Assembly: GCF_003265705.1 (NCBI RefSeq)
Contig: NW_020312788.1
Coordinates: forward strand, 7,790,695 to 7,854,694
From: Callorhinus ursinus
Taxonomy: Eukaryota; Chordata; Mammalia; Carnivora; Otariidae
Length of the DNA: 64,000 bases
Direction of reading: 5' to 3'
A program made the translations under genes and the position numbers. The notes below the pieces were generated by a model. It was not told where the DNA came from. It searched no databases and saw nothing but the letters and a program-made list of their open reading frames with translations. Of this stretch, positions 10,087-21,000 are shown piece by piece (position 1 is the stretch's first letter; each line of letters starts with the position of its first letter).

Positions 10087-10091
10087 ATTCC
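10087..10091. repeat. ERV target-site duplication ATTCC, right copy
   Basis: Matches 1983-1987. The following sequence continues the interrupted antisense L1. Confidence 0.7.
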
Positions 10092-10575
10092 CATCAGCAG
10101 TATAGAAGAGCTGCATTGCTCTGCCTTGTGACCAATACTTGGTACCGTCACTTCTGTGTGTACGTGTTTGTGTGCGCCTACGGATGTGGCATTTGGTTTG
10201 TTTTATCAATTCTCATAACTATGGTGTGCTATCTACTGTTTTTATCTTGTAGTTCTCCAATAATGTGATGTTGAGCATTTTTTTTATGTGATTATTTGCT
10301 TTTTATATTTCGTACTTCTTTGGTAAGGTATCTGTTAAAAGATTTTGCCTATCTACATATTTTTAATGTAGATACTTTAATACTAAAATTTTAATTTTAG
10401 TCTGTCTACTTAATATGTTGTAAATCCAAGTTATTTATGAGATATATGTTTTGTAAATATCTTCTGCAAGTCTGTGGATTGTTGTTTCATTTTTTAAACT
10501 GTATATTTTAAAGAGCAAAATATTTTGGTGAAGTCCAGTTTATGCACGTACATGTATTTTTTGGTTCATAATTTT
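10092..10575 (-). mobile_element. old L1M ORF2 region, antisense, right part
   Basis: Continues 1415-1987: 'cttgtgaccaatacttggta', 'gtgatgttgagcat', 'gtaaatatcttctgcaagtctgtgg', 'ttggtgaagtccag'. These are reverse-complement blocks of the L1 ORF2 C-terminal region. It is broken by a SINEC at 10576-10784. Confidence 0.7.
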
Positions 10576-10784
10576 TAAAAAGATTTTATTTATTTATTTT
10601 TGCGGGAGAGAGAGAGAAAGAAAGAGAGAGAGAGAGAGCATGGGGGTGGGGTGGGGGGAGGGCAGAGGGAGAAGCAGACTCCTGTTGGAGCAGGGAGCCT
10701 GATGTAGGACTCGGTCCCAGGACCCCAAGATCATGACCTGAGCCGAAGTCAGACTCTTAACCAACTGAGCCACCCAGACGCCCC
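10576..10784 (-). mobile_element. SINEC (tRNA-derived SINE), antisense
   Basis: T-rich/AAATAA-complement start, GA-rich tract, then 'atcatgacctgagccgaa' and the head 'aactgagccacccagacgcccc'. Target duplications tggttcataatttt (10562-10575) and tggttcatgatttt (10785-10798) differ at one base. It inserted into the old L1M. Confidence 0.95.
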
Positions 10785-10798
10785 TGGTTCATGATTTT

Positions 10799-10985
10799 GT
10801 ATTCTATTTAAGAAATATTTGCCTAATCCAGTTTTCTCCTTTTTCCCCCCTAGAAATATATCTTTATATTTACATTTAAGTTTATTATTCATTCTTAACC
10901 AATATTTATAATGGCGTGGGACAAGATATGAGGTTTGCTTTTTGCATATGGTTATACAATTCAGCACCGTTTGTTGAAAAGGCTA
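10799..10985 (-). mobile_element. old L1M ORF2 fragment, antisense (after SINE)
   Basis: Continues the L1M: 'aagaaatatttgcctaatcca' and, at the end, 'cagcaccgtttgttgaaaagg', the reverse complement of a well-known ORF2 block. Confidence 0.7.
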
Positions 10986-11455
10986 CTAACTGTATTAGTT
11001 TCCTATTAGTGCTGTAACATATTATCAGAAATTTAGCAGCTGATAATAACACAGATTTATTATTTTTATAGTTCTGGAGGTCAGAAGTCTAAGGTCAGTG
11101 TCACTGGGCTAAAAGTCAAGGTGTTGGCAATGTCGGTTCCTTCTGGAGGTTCTAGAGTAAAATCCTTTCTTTACCTTTCCAGATTCTAGAGGTTCCATGC
11201 ATTCCTTGCTCAAGCCACTTCCTCCGTCTTCAAAGGCAGCAGTATACCCCTTTCAAATCTAGTTTACTGATTCTGTCTCTGTCATCACATTGCCTTCTCT
11301 CACTCTGAGCCTTCTGCCTTCCTCTGGTAAGGACTCTTGTAATTACATTGTGCCCACCCAGTAAATAAAGATTCTTAACTTAATAACATCAGTAAAGTCC
11401 CTTTTGCCATATAAGGCAACATCTTCATAGGTTTAGAGATTAAGACATAGACATC
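10986..11455 (-). mobile_element. MaLR (MLT1-class) LTR, antisense
   Basis: Starts 'ctgtattagtttcctatt..tgctgtaaca' and continues through 'agttctggaggtcagaagtc', 'ttccttctggaggttctag' and 'gattacattgtgcccaccca', the typical reverse complement of an MLT1-type LTR. The subfamily is not assigned. Confidence 0.75.
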
Positions 11456-11460
11456 AGTTA

Positions 11461-12225
11461 ATGTGTGTGGTAAAGTCCTTTATTTCATTCCTGATATCAG
11501 TAATTTGTATTTTTTTAATCAATTATTTTATCCACTATTGTATTTTTCAAAGAACCAGCTTTTGAATTCATTGATTTTCTCTACTTATTTTTTGGTTTTC
11601 CACTTCATTTTATAGTTCATTGATTTCTACTCATGTCATTATTATTTCCTTACTTGTAGTTACTTTGGATTTCGCTTGATTTTTATTTTTCTACTTTTTT
11701 AAGTTGAAACTTAAATTACTGCTTTGAAATGTTTCTTCTTTCCTAAAATGATCATTTAATTTAATGCCATAAAATTCCCTGCAAGCAATACTTTAACTGT
11801 GAACCTCATATCTTTGTATGTGGTATTTTTTTGTCATTCAGTTCAAAGTATTTTATAATTTGCCTTATGATTTTTCTTTTAACTATGAGTTCTTTCAAAG
11901 TGTATGGTTTAATTTCCAAATATTTGGGAATTTTCCAGATATCTTTGTTTAAGTTTATTTCTGTTTTCTTCAGATAACATACTTTGTATATATTCAATCC
12001 TATCAAATTTATTTTGATTTTTTTATGAGCCAGAATATGGTTTATTTTGATGAATGTTCTGTGTATACCTCAAAAGAATACTTGTTCACCTAGTGTAGAA
12101 CAGTGTTCTATAAATGTCAATTTGGCAAAGTTGATAGTGTTTGTTCTAATTCATCTGGATCTTTATATTTCTCTACTAATATTTGAGAAATTGGTAGTGT
12201 ATTACACAATTGAGCTAATTACACA
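11461..12225 (-). mobile_element. old L1 ORF2 (endonuclease-RT spacer region), antisense
   Basis: Reverse-complement ORF2 blocks: 'aaccagcttttgaattcattgattttct', 'atttccaaatatttgggaattttcc', 'gagccagaatatggt', 'ttctataaatgtcaatttgg'. It comes from further upstream in ORF2 than the piece ending at 10985, so it is a separate copy or the other side of a deletion. Confidence 0.75.
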
Positions 12226-13091
12226 TTAATCAACTTAATTGTTCAATTGTTACCAGGACTCACAGGTCTCAAACACCTGTCATTCACAAAACAACTTTAT
12301 TTTTGAAGGTCTCAAACCATCACTAACTGCTTATAGATGAAGCATCTTAGTATCAGGAAACCCAAGGTCTATAATGGTGAAGGTCTTTAGAGTACACTGA
12401 TATTATAGACATATTCTAGCTATGTGACCAGCCTTAATTGTTGGAGCCCCATTACCATTTACTGAAACCAGGTGCAAATTATAAATCCAACTAGTATTTC
12501 TAAACAATGCTTTTAGGCTATTAAATCCTGCTCTGAAACAACTCAGAAACCCATAGGTGTAGAATACTGTATATCATTTAATAATCTCCATAGCACTGAT
12601 CAAGTGTTGGTAGCTCTGGAGATAAGCATGAGATCAATCCATGTGATTGTAGTTATCAAGTTAAGAAGACAATCAAACTAACGTAATTCCTGTGAAAATT
12701 TTATCAGATTTTTGCACCAACTTTTTTCTTATAACCTTTACTTATTGCAGTTTGAACTGTATTATAAACTTAAGCTTATAGCTTTTAATAAATAATTAAC
12801 TTATTATTAAGGAGAACTAAGTGCTATTCAGGCCCATAATCTCCCATGGAGATTACATCCTAAGCAGATTTTAAGTCAATTTCCCAGTACATTTGATCAA
12901 CTCTCTGTATTATCATAAGTCTTATGTCATCTATCAAATTGACTTTACCAATGACCTGAATATTGTACCAAATTGCAACATTATTATGACTATTAAAGAT
13001 ATAATTACAAAACAGATCAGAAATTATGACTGTAGTGTTTATTGCTACTTTCCAATAGAAATAGCCATTTCCTATGTGCCAAACATTATTA
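12226..13091. other. no recognisable feature
   Basis: AT-rich, with stop codons in all frames. No repeat family or gene recognised. Confidence 0.5.
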
Positions 13092-13100
13092 TGTACACAA

Positions 13101-13302
13101 TTATTTTTTTTAAAAGATTTTATTTATTTATTTGAGAGAGAGAGAGAATGAGAGATAGAAAGCACGAGAGGGAAGAGGATCAGAGGGAGAAGCAGACTCC
13201 CCGCTGAGCAGGAAACCCGATGTGGGACTTGATCCTGGGAGTCCAGGATCATGACCTGAGCCGAAGGCAGTCACTTAACCAACTGAGCCACCCAGGCGCC
13301 CC
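13101..13302 (-). mobile_element. SINEC, antisense
   Basis: T-tract, 'gattttatttatttatttgagagag', tRNA-derived head at the right ('actgagccacccaggcgcccc'). Target duplications tgtacacaa at 13092-13100 and 13303-13311. Confidence 0.95.
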
Positions 13303-13311
13303 TGTACACAA

Positions 13312-14093
13312 CCAAAGACTATGTCTCAGTGAAATATGAAGTTCTAGGTGTTCTGTGTGAAGATAGGTTCCTCAGCACAAGGAACAAAACAAGTTGGGTT
13401 TCAAATGGAAGGAGGCTCTTAAGAGAGTGTTTTAACTGTCTCTTGGGTGTATTCGTGTAAAATTTAAAATTTGTACTGACAAATTGTACAATTGAGCTGT
13501 CTTATTCCGATCTTTGATATTGCCATAGATGTTAACAAGACTGATATAAAATATACTCCCCATTTGAAAACTTGTATTAGTAAGGGGATCTGTATATTTT
13601 CCATAAATGGACTAGTGTTTTGGCAGTTGTATACCAGGCCAATGGGATTGATTATGTTTGCCTCTATTTGAAGTAATATATCCACACCCTGCCTATGTTA
13701 TGATACAAAGCTTTTTCTCACTGTTGTGTATGGGCATGTTGTCTTAACTTTGTTTCATTTGCAAAAACTGTTTAGTTAAAACTGTGTTATCAGAACAGCT
13801 TGCAGTCTTCTGTCTACTTCATGGAATTTGAATACTCCCCAAGCCACCTTTTCTTCCAAGAACTTTTTTCTCTGATAACTCTCTTAATTAAAGCAAATTT
13901 CATTAATCTAAATATCCCTAGGCCTGCTCTTATTTCCCCTAAAGCTCTGTTTGATCTGGAACTGTTGTTTTTTTCCATCATGTTGTTGTGCCCACTGTGT
14001 GCTAATTGTCCATGTGTAATTGGGGAACATATCTTATACCTAAAAATGCCATATTTTCCAGGACAAAGTCATATGGGAAATTGGTGTGTATAA
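13312..14093. other. no recognisable feature
   Basis: The frames 13464-13685 minus and 13800-14093 plus show no family resemblance. Probably unique or very old sequence. Confidence 0.5.
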
Positions 14094-14144
14094 ATGTGTG
14101 TGTGTGTGTATTTATATATATTTAATTATAAATATGTATGTGTA

Positions 14145-14198
<54 letters not shown>

Positions 14199-14215
14199 TA
14201 CACGTACATATATAC
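14094..14215. repeat. compound (TG)n/(TA)n microsatellite
   Basis: A TG run, an AT-rich spacer, then TA runs (about 14144-14193) ending in tgtacatacacgtacatata. It is self-complementary and likely length-variable. Confidence 0.9.
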
Positions 14216-14440
14216 CAGAATGTCCTTCATAGCTAGTCTCCAAATTTCCAGGTATTGCATCTCTGGTATATATACCAATGGGCTAGACTGATCGATCTCA
14301 AGAACTCACATGTTCTTTTAGTTTTTCTTTAAAGTTATAACACTGTGAGGTGCAAGACAAGTAGCAGAAGACATTCTATCGTTCTGCCTTTTCTTAACAG
14401 TTCATTAAAATTGATGGTTACACAATAATCTTCGAGTTTT

Positions 14441-14655
14441 TTTTAAGATTTATTTATTTATTTATTTGACACAGAGAGAGAGATAGAGAGAGAGAGAGCA
14501 CAAGCAGGGGGAGTGGCAGAGGCAGAGGGAGAGGGAGAGGGAGAAGCAGGCTCCTCGCTGAGCAGGGAGCCCGATGCGGGACTCAGTCCCAGGACCCTGG
14601 GATCATGACCTGAGCGAAAGCAGTGGCTTAACTGACTGAGCCACCCAGGCGCCCC
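14441..14655 (-). mobile_element. SINEC, antisense
   Basis: T-rich start, 'tttatttatttatttgacacagagagag', purine tract, head 'gactgagccacccaggcgcccc'. Flanks ttcgagtttt (14431-14440) and ttttcagtttt (about 14658-14668) are an imperfect duplication. Confidence 0.93.
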
Positions 14656-14669
14656 AATTTTCAGTTTTA

Positions 14670-15410
14670 ATACAGAATAAAGTGCATGAGATTTGGTCTA
14701 TGGAAAGAAATTCACATATAGTCCCATTTGGCGTCACAATAGTAAATATAGCCTGTAAAATGAGAGCCAAATGACACACCATGTTAATGTTGTTCCATTT
14801 AGACGTCATGAGGATTTCTCTTCTTTCATGGCATAACATGGTATGACATAAGCCATTCCAATAACTATGTTGCATGATGCTGTCTCCCAGGTTACAGTTT
14901 TTTTGTTTTAGTAATGATGGAGCTCAGCAGAAAAAAGTGTATCATTCTTACAGGCATCTGAGCCAAAGCTGAGAGAAAATTATTTTTTTTTTGCTGTTAA
15001 GTCTTTTTCAAGGTACCAAAGTAGTGTTTAGTGTTCCCTTATGAATAATTCCTTTGTTAACTCCTTTACCCTCAGTGATTAGTTTACATTCTTTCCACTT
15101 ATTTCAACCCAAACTTCTCCTTCACAAGTGTGCACTCAGGTTAACTACTGTGTTGGTCCACATTGGTGGAAGAAATATGAACCTCACTGATGCCTCCCCC
15201 TCTAGCCATTCCCATTCATTTGGGGTTGGATTAGAAAAATGCAGATTTATGGACCATTCCCTAGGTAGTAAGGCACTTGATATTGTTGAAGCCAGTTTTG
15301 ACTTTGTGTATTTGATTAAGTGTATACACATTTAGGATTTTATGTCAGTTTTGGCTTTATACATTTGATTAAGTACAGATACATTTAGGGTTTTATGTCT
15401 CTGAAAAATT
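14670..15410. other. no recognisable feature
   Basis: Frames 15054-15335 plus and 15122-15331 minus overlap on opposite strands and match nothing I know. Short near-repeats 'tttgattaag' occur at about 15310 and 15364. Confidence 0.5.
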
Positions 15411-15411
15411 T

Positions 15412-15765
15412 ACCTTTTCCCCCAGTTTTATTGAGATATAGTTGACATACAGCACTATATAAGTTTAAGGTAGGTGTAGGATACTGATTTGATTTGCATG
15501 TATTGTGAAATGATCACCACAATAAGTTTAGTTAACATTCATCATTTCCTACAGATACAAAAGAATAAAAAAGAGAAGAAAAATTTTGTTTTCCTTGTGA
15601 TGAGAACTTTTAGGATCTACTCTTAGCAATTTTCAAATATACCACACAGCAGTGTTCACTATTAGTCATCGTGCTGAATATTACATCCTCAGACTTATTT
15701 ATCTTATAACGGGAAGTTTGTACCTTTTGACCACCTTCATCTAATTCAATTATGAATTGGCCCTT
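15412..15765 (-). mobile_element. L1M 3'UTR, antisense
   Basis: 'agttttattgagatatagttgacatac', 'gatgagaacttttaggatctactcttagcaa' and 'cttataacgggaagtttgtaccttttgacca' are reverse complements of L1M 3'UTR blocks. Confidence 0.8.
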
Positions 15766-15799
15766 AATATTATAAACATTAACATTATAAAACATTACT

Positions 15800-16110
15800 C
15801 TTTGCCCTTTATAATATTCCTTTCTCTGAAATAAATCTTATCTAATAATTCTTATAACTGTTCTAACTTTGTTTTGATTTGTGCTTGCATGATATATCAC
15901 TTTTATCCTTTTGCTTTTAACCTATCTTTGTATTTATATTTAAAGTAGATTTTTATAGGCAACATAAAGTGACTCTTACTCTGCTCCATTTTATAATTGG
16001 AGCACTTAGGCCTTATGCATTTGAAGTAATTATCAATATACATGCATTTAAGTTTACAATATTGCTCTTTGTTTTCCATTTTATCGTGTGTTTCTTTTTC
16101 TTATAGTAAG
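15800..16110 (-). mobile_element. old L1 ORF2 fragment, antisense
   Basis: 'ttataggcaacataaagtg', 'attggagcacttaggcc' and 'gaagtaattatcaatatacatgc' correspond to the reverse complement of an ORF2 segment. Diverged. Confidence 0.6.
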
Positions 16111-16134
16111 CAAGATAATTTTTTGCTTATTTAA

Positions 16135-16190
16135 ATTTATATATATGTGCATATATAGAGTATATGTGTGTGTATATATGTATATACAGA
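16135..16190. repeat. TA/TG low-complexity tract
   Basis: Alternating tatatatgtgcatatata..gtgtgtgtatatatg. Confidence 0.8.
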
Positions 16191-16199
16191 ATCGTTTTC

Positions 16200-17685
16200 T
16201 GAATGACAGTTTTTGACAGAGTAAAGGTTACGATTAAAAACAATAAGCCCTAATTTTCCATAGCAGTTTTTATTTTTTCCTAAAAAGAAAGTCCATTTTT
16301 ATACAGAGATAATCTTTTAGATGTGTATTCTAAAATGCTTGAGATTTTTTTCTAAAGTGTCAAAACATATATAATCCCCATTATTTCAGAGGAGAATTAC
16401 AATGAGCAGAAGAATACATCAGCTTAGATTCTCAAGGTCATCTCAAATTCCGGAGTCCCTGGTTTCTGTGATAGGGTAAGAATTTTGCTAGCAAATGGTT
16501 AGACTAGTATCCAGGCAAAATGCTGTAAATCTTTATCTTATGATTCTTAACTTTTTAATATATTGAAACAGATTGTTTAATCAAATCTAAATATGTGGCA
16601 ACAAGACCTGAGAAACTTACCTAAACATTTGTTTTGATAATTCCTAGATAAACTTCATTTGCCCATTTCTTATTCTACTATTTATATTTTTTTTTGTTTT
16701 GTCTGTCTTTTCTTTCCACAAATTCCCAAGCACAATCCCTAAAAAACTGTTAGTCCTATTATTTGGTTGGAGGAAATTTAATCTCCACCATCCTCAGGTC
16801 TGTGGATGTCTAGAGTATAAACCTGATGCGCCTAATGGTCTCCTGTGGCCAGAGCCTTGTAGTAGCAAGTGGTCTGGTTCTGACTAGAACCCTACTGGGT
16901 ACAGTGTCTCCAGGCCACTGAGCCACTGCTTGGTGTTTCTACGGAGCCATAGTGCTGTGGACTTCAGACCATCTCTTTTGTCCTCATGAACATAGATAGT
17001 ATCATATATTATTGTCACAATTCTAGAAAATAAAGAATCAGGTAAACAGCTGGATTAACTGAGCCCTTGATAGCAGACCATCCAAGTAACAATCTCCAGT
17101 TAAAAGTCAACTGCAAGGCTACTTGAGGCCTCGCATGTAATTCTTTATATTAGTGAGTCGGTGATTACATGAAGTAGGGATGCTGCTCCCAGAGCTATGC
17201 TTTTTATTGTGGTCACTGCCCCACATGTCATGAGTAGTTCAGCTTGCTCTAATGTCAAAGAGCTATTCTATGTGTGAATCTGAAAACATCCTGACTCACA
17301 GGCCGATTCTGTGCTCCAGGTACGTGGCAGACACAGCAACCAGATTCCATTGGGTTTGTCCAACTACATGAGGAGCAGGTAGGGTTGTAGAGGGTGGGGT
17401 GCCAAATCCATGACCCCCAAAGCTACAGGCTGAGCAGCTGCTGGGCCTGAGGGCTACTAGTCCCCTGTGGGTGCCAGGGTCAGGAGGAGACCCTAGGAGT
17501 CCTACGTCATGCCTGCCTCATGCCCACAGGCTCCACATGAGTCTGCACTGAGGAGACGAGGAGGCATGGTCCCCTTGTCATGTGTTCTTTGTTCTTTTTT
17601 CTCATTCCCTGCCTTCTTTGGGTTATTGAGTACTTTTTATGATTTCACTATATGACCATTATTATCTTATTAGATATATATATAT
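16200..17685. other. no recognisable feature
   Basis: About 1.5 kb of mixed composition, with 16760-17560 somewhat richer in GC. The frame 16699-16887 is short and unmatched. A gatatatatatatata tract lies near 17672-17687. No repeat or exon recognised. Confidence 0.45.
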
Positions 17686-17694
17686 ATAATAAAA

Positions 17695-17965
17695 ACCGAA
17701 GAAGCAGAACCAATAGGATATATTAAAAGATTTAATCTTATGTGGTTGGGAGGGCTAACTAGTAGGAAATCTGGATGCTCAGGTAGGAGCTGATGTAGCC
17801 TTGAATCTAAAATCTGTAGTATAGGCCGACAACCTGGAAATTCAGGCAGGATTTTTACGTTACAATCTTAAGACAGAATTCCTGCTACTCCAGGAAACCT
17901 CAGATTTTGTCTTAAGGCCTTCAACTGATTCGGACTATATTCATCGTTATGAGAATCCCTCATAT
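17695..17965 (-). mobile_element. ERVL-type LTR (MLT2-like), antisense
   Basis: 'aagcagaaccaataggatatatt', 'ttaagacagaattcctgctactccaggaaacctcagat', 'ggccttcaactgattcggac' follow the reverse-complement layout of MLT2-type LTRs. Diverged. Confidence 0.5.
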
Positions 17966-17984
17966 TGACATTTTATAGCCATAC

Positions 17985-18170
17985 CCACTTCTCTCCGGCC
18001 CCTACCTTCTTCTTGACCCTTATCAGGTATAGATCTGTTCTCCATTCCTATAACTTTGTCTTTTCAAGAATGTTCTCTAAATGGAATCATACTGTATGTA
18101 CCTTTTGGGATTGCTTCCCCCCCCACACACACTCACCGTCCAGGTTTCATTATGTCAGATAATTCTAACA
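17985..18170 (-). mobile_element. L1M 3' region fragment, antisense
   Basis: 'gatctgttctccattcctataactttgtcttttcaagaatgtt', 'aatggaatcatactgtatgtaccttttgggattg' match reverse-complement L1M 3' sequence. Confidence 0.7.
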
Positions 18171-18289
18171 TTTCTGTCGTTTTGATCTGGGTGTCCGTTG
18201 ATTTTTTTTTTTTTAATTCAGCCTGGTATCTTCTTGGTTCTTGATATGAAGAGTGATTTTCAGTTGAAATCTGCACATTTTCATGTTAT

Positions 18290-19085
18290 GTTCTGAGACT
18301 TTAGATTTCATTTAAAATTCTGGTTTGGTTGACTTTCTGCCACTGCTGCCTCAGGGAAGGGGAAGAGGATGTTGCCTCAGTACTTCCACACGGAAGTCAA
18401 AATTCAGGTTCCCCTCTTGGCCTTCTCCCCATACAGAGTGGGGGATTTGTTGCTCTTTGCTGAACATTCAACTCTGAGCTCCCCATGTGGAGTCCACTGA
18501 CGTTGTGGTAGGAATGGCCCCCTTAGCGCTGGGTAAGAGTACTGACTCTCCTCTAGGGCTGCCATGACACCTGTGAGGAGCAGTGCTCTGTTACTGCTGG
18601 GTGGGTGTGGGATCTAGGTTGTGTGGTCTTCATTAACTCTGGGGTCAGGGGACTCATTACCAGCTGGTGGAGATGAAAATCCCAACTCTTACTTGACCTT
18701 GTCTGACACCACCTCAGGGTAATGACAAGTGGAATAAGGGGAAGTCTGGCTTTCCCACTCAGGCTTTGCTGGTATAGATGGAGTGTGGCCATAGTTTTTC
18801 TTTGCTTTTTATTGGAGTAGATTGGTTATTGTCTAAAAGTTGTTTGTCTTACTAGATTGCCTATTCCTGGTCCCTTGGCTAGAGAGAAGATGCTTATTTT
18901 TTTTTGTTTTCGGGGGGTTTTTTGACTGCATTTTCTGACATTGGTAGGCTCTCATCTTCTTCAGCTCCAAGTCTGGGATACAAAAAAAGAAATCCCATAG
19001 AACTCAGCACCATGCTGTCCCTTGGGTCCTGAGGTCCCTGCTGGTCTACCTTCTTGCCACCTTTCAGAGTCTTCTTAGAATTTTA
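18290..19085 (-). mobile_element. probable old L1M 5'UTR/ORF1 region, antisense
   Basis: A GC-richer block with internal near-repeats of 'gctctgttactgctggg' and 'tcccaactctta..' wording typical of the reverse complement of L1M 5' regions, ending in 'ctagattgcctattcctggtcccttggctagagagaag' (about 18854-18890). Low certainty; no protein frame. Confidence 0.4.
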
Positions 19086-19108
19086 CACGTACACACACAC
19101 ACACACAC

Positions 19109-19139
<31 letters not shown>

Positions 19140-19297
19140 CACCACACACACACACCACACACCACACACACACCACACACCACACACACACNNNNNNNNN
19201 NCACACACACACCACACACCACACACACACCACACACCACACACACACACACACACCACACACCACACACCACACACACACCACACACACACACCTG
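19086..19297. repeat. (CA)n/(ACACC)n microsatellite
   Basis: CA runs punctuated by CCACACACC variants, continuing on both sides of a run of Ns. The frames on both strands through it are pure low complexity. Confidence 0.95.
19192..19201. other. assembly gap (10 N)
   Basis: Ten Ns inside the CA microsatellite. True array length is unknown. Confidence 0.99.
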
Positions 19298-19387
19298 TCT
19301 GTTATCTATCTATCTAACACACACACCTGTTATCTATCTATCATCTATCTATCTATCTATCTATCTATCAATCATCTATCTATCATC
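19298..19387. repeat. (TATC)n microsatellite
   Basis: tctatctatc tetranucleotide runs with a short CA interruption at 19317-19327. Confidence 0.95.
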
Positions 19388-19775
19388 TTAGTTTTCTAGG
19401 GCTATCATAACTAAGTACCACACACTGGGTGGCTTAAACAACAGAAATTTATTTTCACACAGTTGTGGAGTCTAGAAGTTTATGATCAAGGTGTTAGCAG
19501 ATTTGGTTTCTTCTGAGGCCTCTCTCCTTGGGTTGCTGATGGCTGTCTTGTCATTATGTCCTTACATTGTCTTTCCTCTGTGCATGGATATGTCTGGTGT
19601 TTGTGTCCAAATTTTCTCTTCTTATAATGGTACCAGTCAGATTAGATTAAGGTCTGCCCTAATATATATTTTTTGTTGTTCTTTGAGGAATAGGGAAAAT
19701 GCATGTACTCCATCATCCCAGAAGTAGAAGTCCTTGTTATTGGTTTTAAAATGTCATCACTTTAAAATTTCATTA
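19388..19775 (-). mobile_element. MaLR (MLT1-class) LTR, antisense
   Basis: 'ttagttttctagggctatcataac', 'cacactgggtggcttaaacaacagaaatttattttcacacagttg' and 'ttcttctgaggcctctctccttgg' are diagnostic reverse-complement MaLR LTR blocks. It lies between two pieces of old L1M. Confidence 0.8.
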
Positions 19776-19814
19776 TATTCTGGCCCCCATTAGATCTGCT
19801 GAAATGTAAGCCAT

Positions 19815-21000
19815 GATTTTTAGAGTTGTGTGTCTCTCTTTGTAATATACGTTGTTTTTTTTTGTTTTGTTTTGTTTTGGTTTGGTTTTCAGCAGTTTGA
19901 CTATACATGTCTAGTTATGGCCTAGTTTGTGTTATCTGATTTTGCACTTGCTGACCTCTTTGTAGTTTATTTTCTTTACCAAATTTTGCAATTTTTCAGC
20001 TCTAATATGCTGAAATGTTTTCTCCTATCCCATTTCTCTCTCTAGTTCTTTTGGAACTCCCATTACACATAATAGATCCCTTGATTTTGTGTCACAAATC
20101 ATTGAGGCTCTTCTGTTTTCTTGTCATTTTTATGTCTATTTTTCACATTAGATCATTTCTATTGAACATTTTCTACATAACTGATCCTTTCTTTGGCTGT
20201 CTCCAGTCATCTGTTGATCCCTTTGAGTGAATCTTTTATTTCAGATACCGTGCTTATAAATTCTAAATTCCCATGGGGTTATTTTTATGTTTCTTATATC
20301 TCTACTGAGATCCCCCATATATTCTCTCATTTTGACAGTAGTTTCCTTTTGATCCTTGAATATGCTTTTAATAGATGCTATAAAGTTCTTTTCTGAAAAT
20401 TCCACTTCTGGGTTATCTTGGAATCTCTCTTACTGACTGGTCTTTCTCTTAAGTATGGGCCACATTTTTTTTTTCATGTAACTAGTAATTTTTATTGTAC
20501 ACTATATATTGTAGATAATACTTAGTAGAAATTCTGAATTCTATTATCTTCCTCTGAAGAATGTTGATTTTTGTTTTTCAGACTGTTGGCTGTTAAACTT
20601 GAACTATATAAGCTTGGTTTTATACTTGATTCAAAAAGCTCTTTTGCTTTTATCTCTGTTCGAGATAAATATTTTAGTCCTGCTACATCATTGATAGTTT
20701 TGAGACATGACCTCGTGGCATTTCACTGAGAAGAACCCAAACTCAAAATTGTGTCTTCCTTCTGTAGGAAGATACTGAGATACTTACCCACTTAAATCAG
20801 TCTTCCACTTGATGTTTGTCACCATTATTATTAGAGTCTTCTCCGTGCATGCACAGCTTAGGGAACAGCCAGTAATTTGAGGATAGTTATACATAGATCT
20901 GGGGCATACCCCTTCAGTGGTCTCTTTTTCCCTCAGGATTTTTACACTAAATATTCAGCAATTCTGGCAGCCCCAAACTCTGTCCTCTGAGACTTTAAGC
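19815..21000 (-). mobile_element. old L1M 5' region, antisense
   Basis: 'cctagtttgtgttatctgattttgc', 'tttttattgtacactatatattgtagataat' and 'gaattctattatcttcctctgaagaatgttga' match the reverse complement of old L1M 5' sequence. It plausibly continues 18290-19085 across the MaLR and microsatellites. Confidence 0.5.

Noticed and set aside
10576..10784. tRNA gene on the minus strand
   Set aside because: The tRNA-like head belongs to a SINEC with GA-rich body, AAATAA tail and target duplications; the same holds for the other SINEC copies.
14094..14215. CRISPR-like or satellite array
   Set aside because: Dinucleotide microsatellite with no spacers; the genome is mammalian.
19054..19317. Frames rich in His/Thr or Cys/Val
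   Set aside because: Pure translation of a CA microsatellite across an assembly gap.
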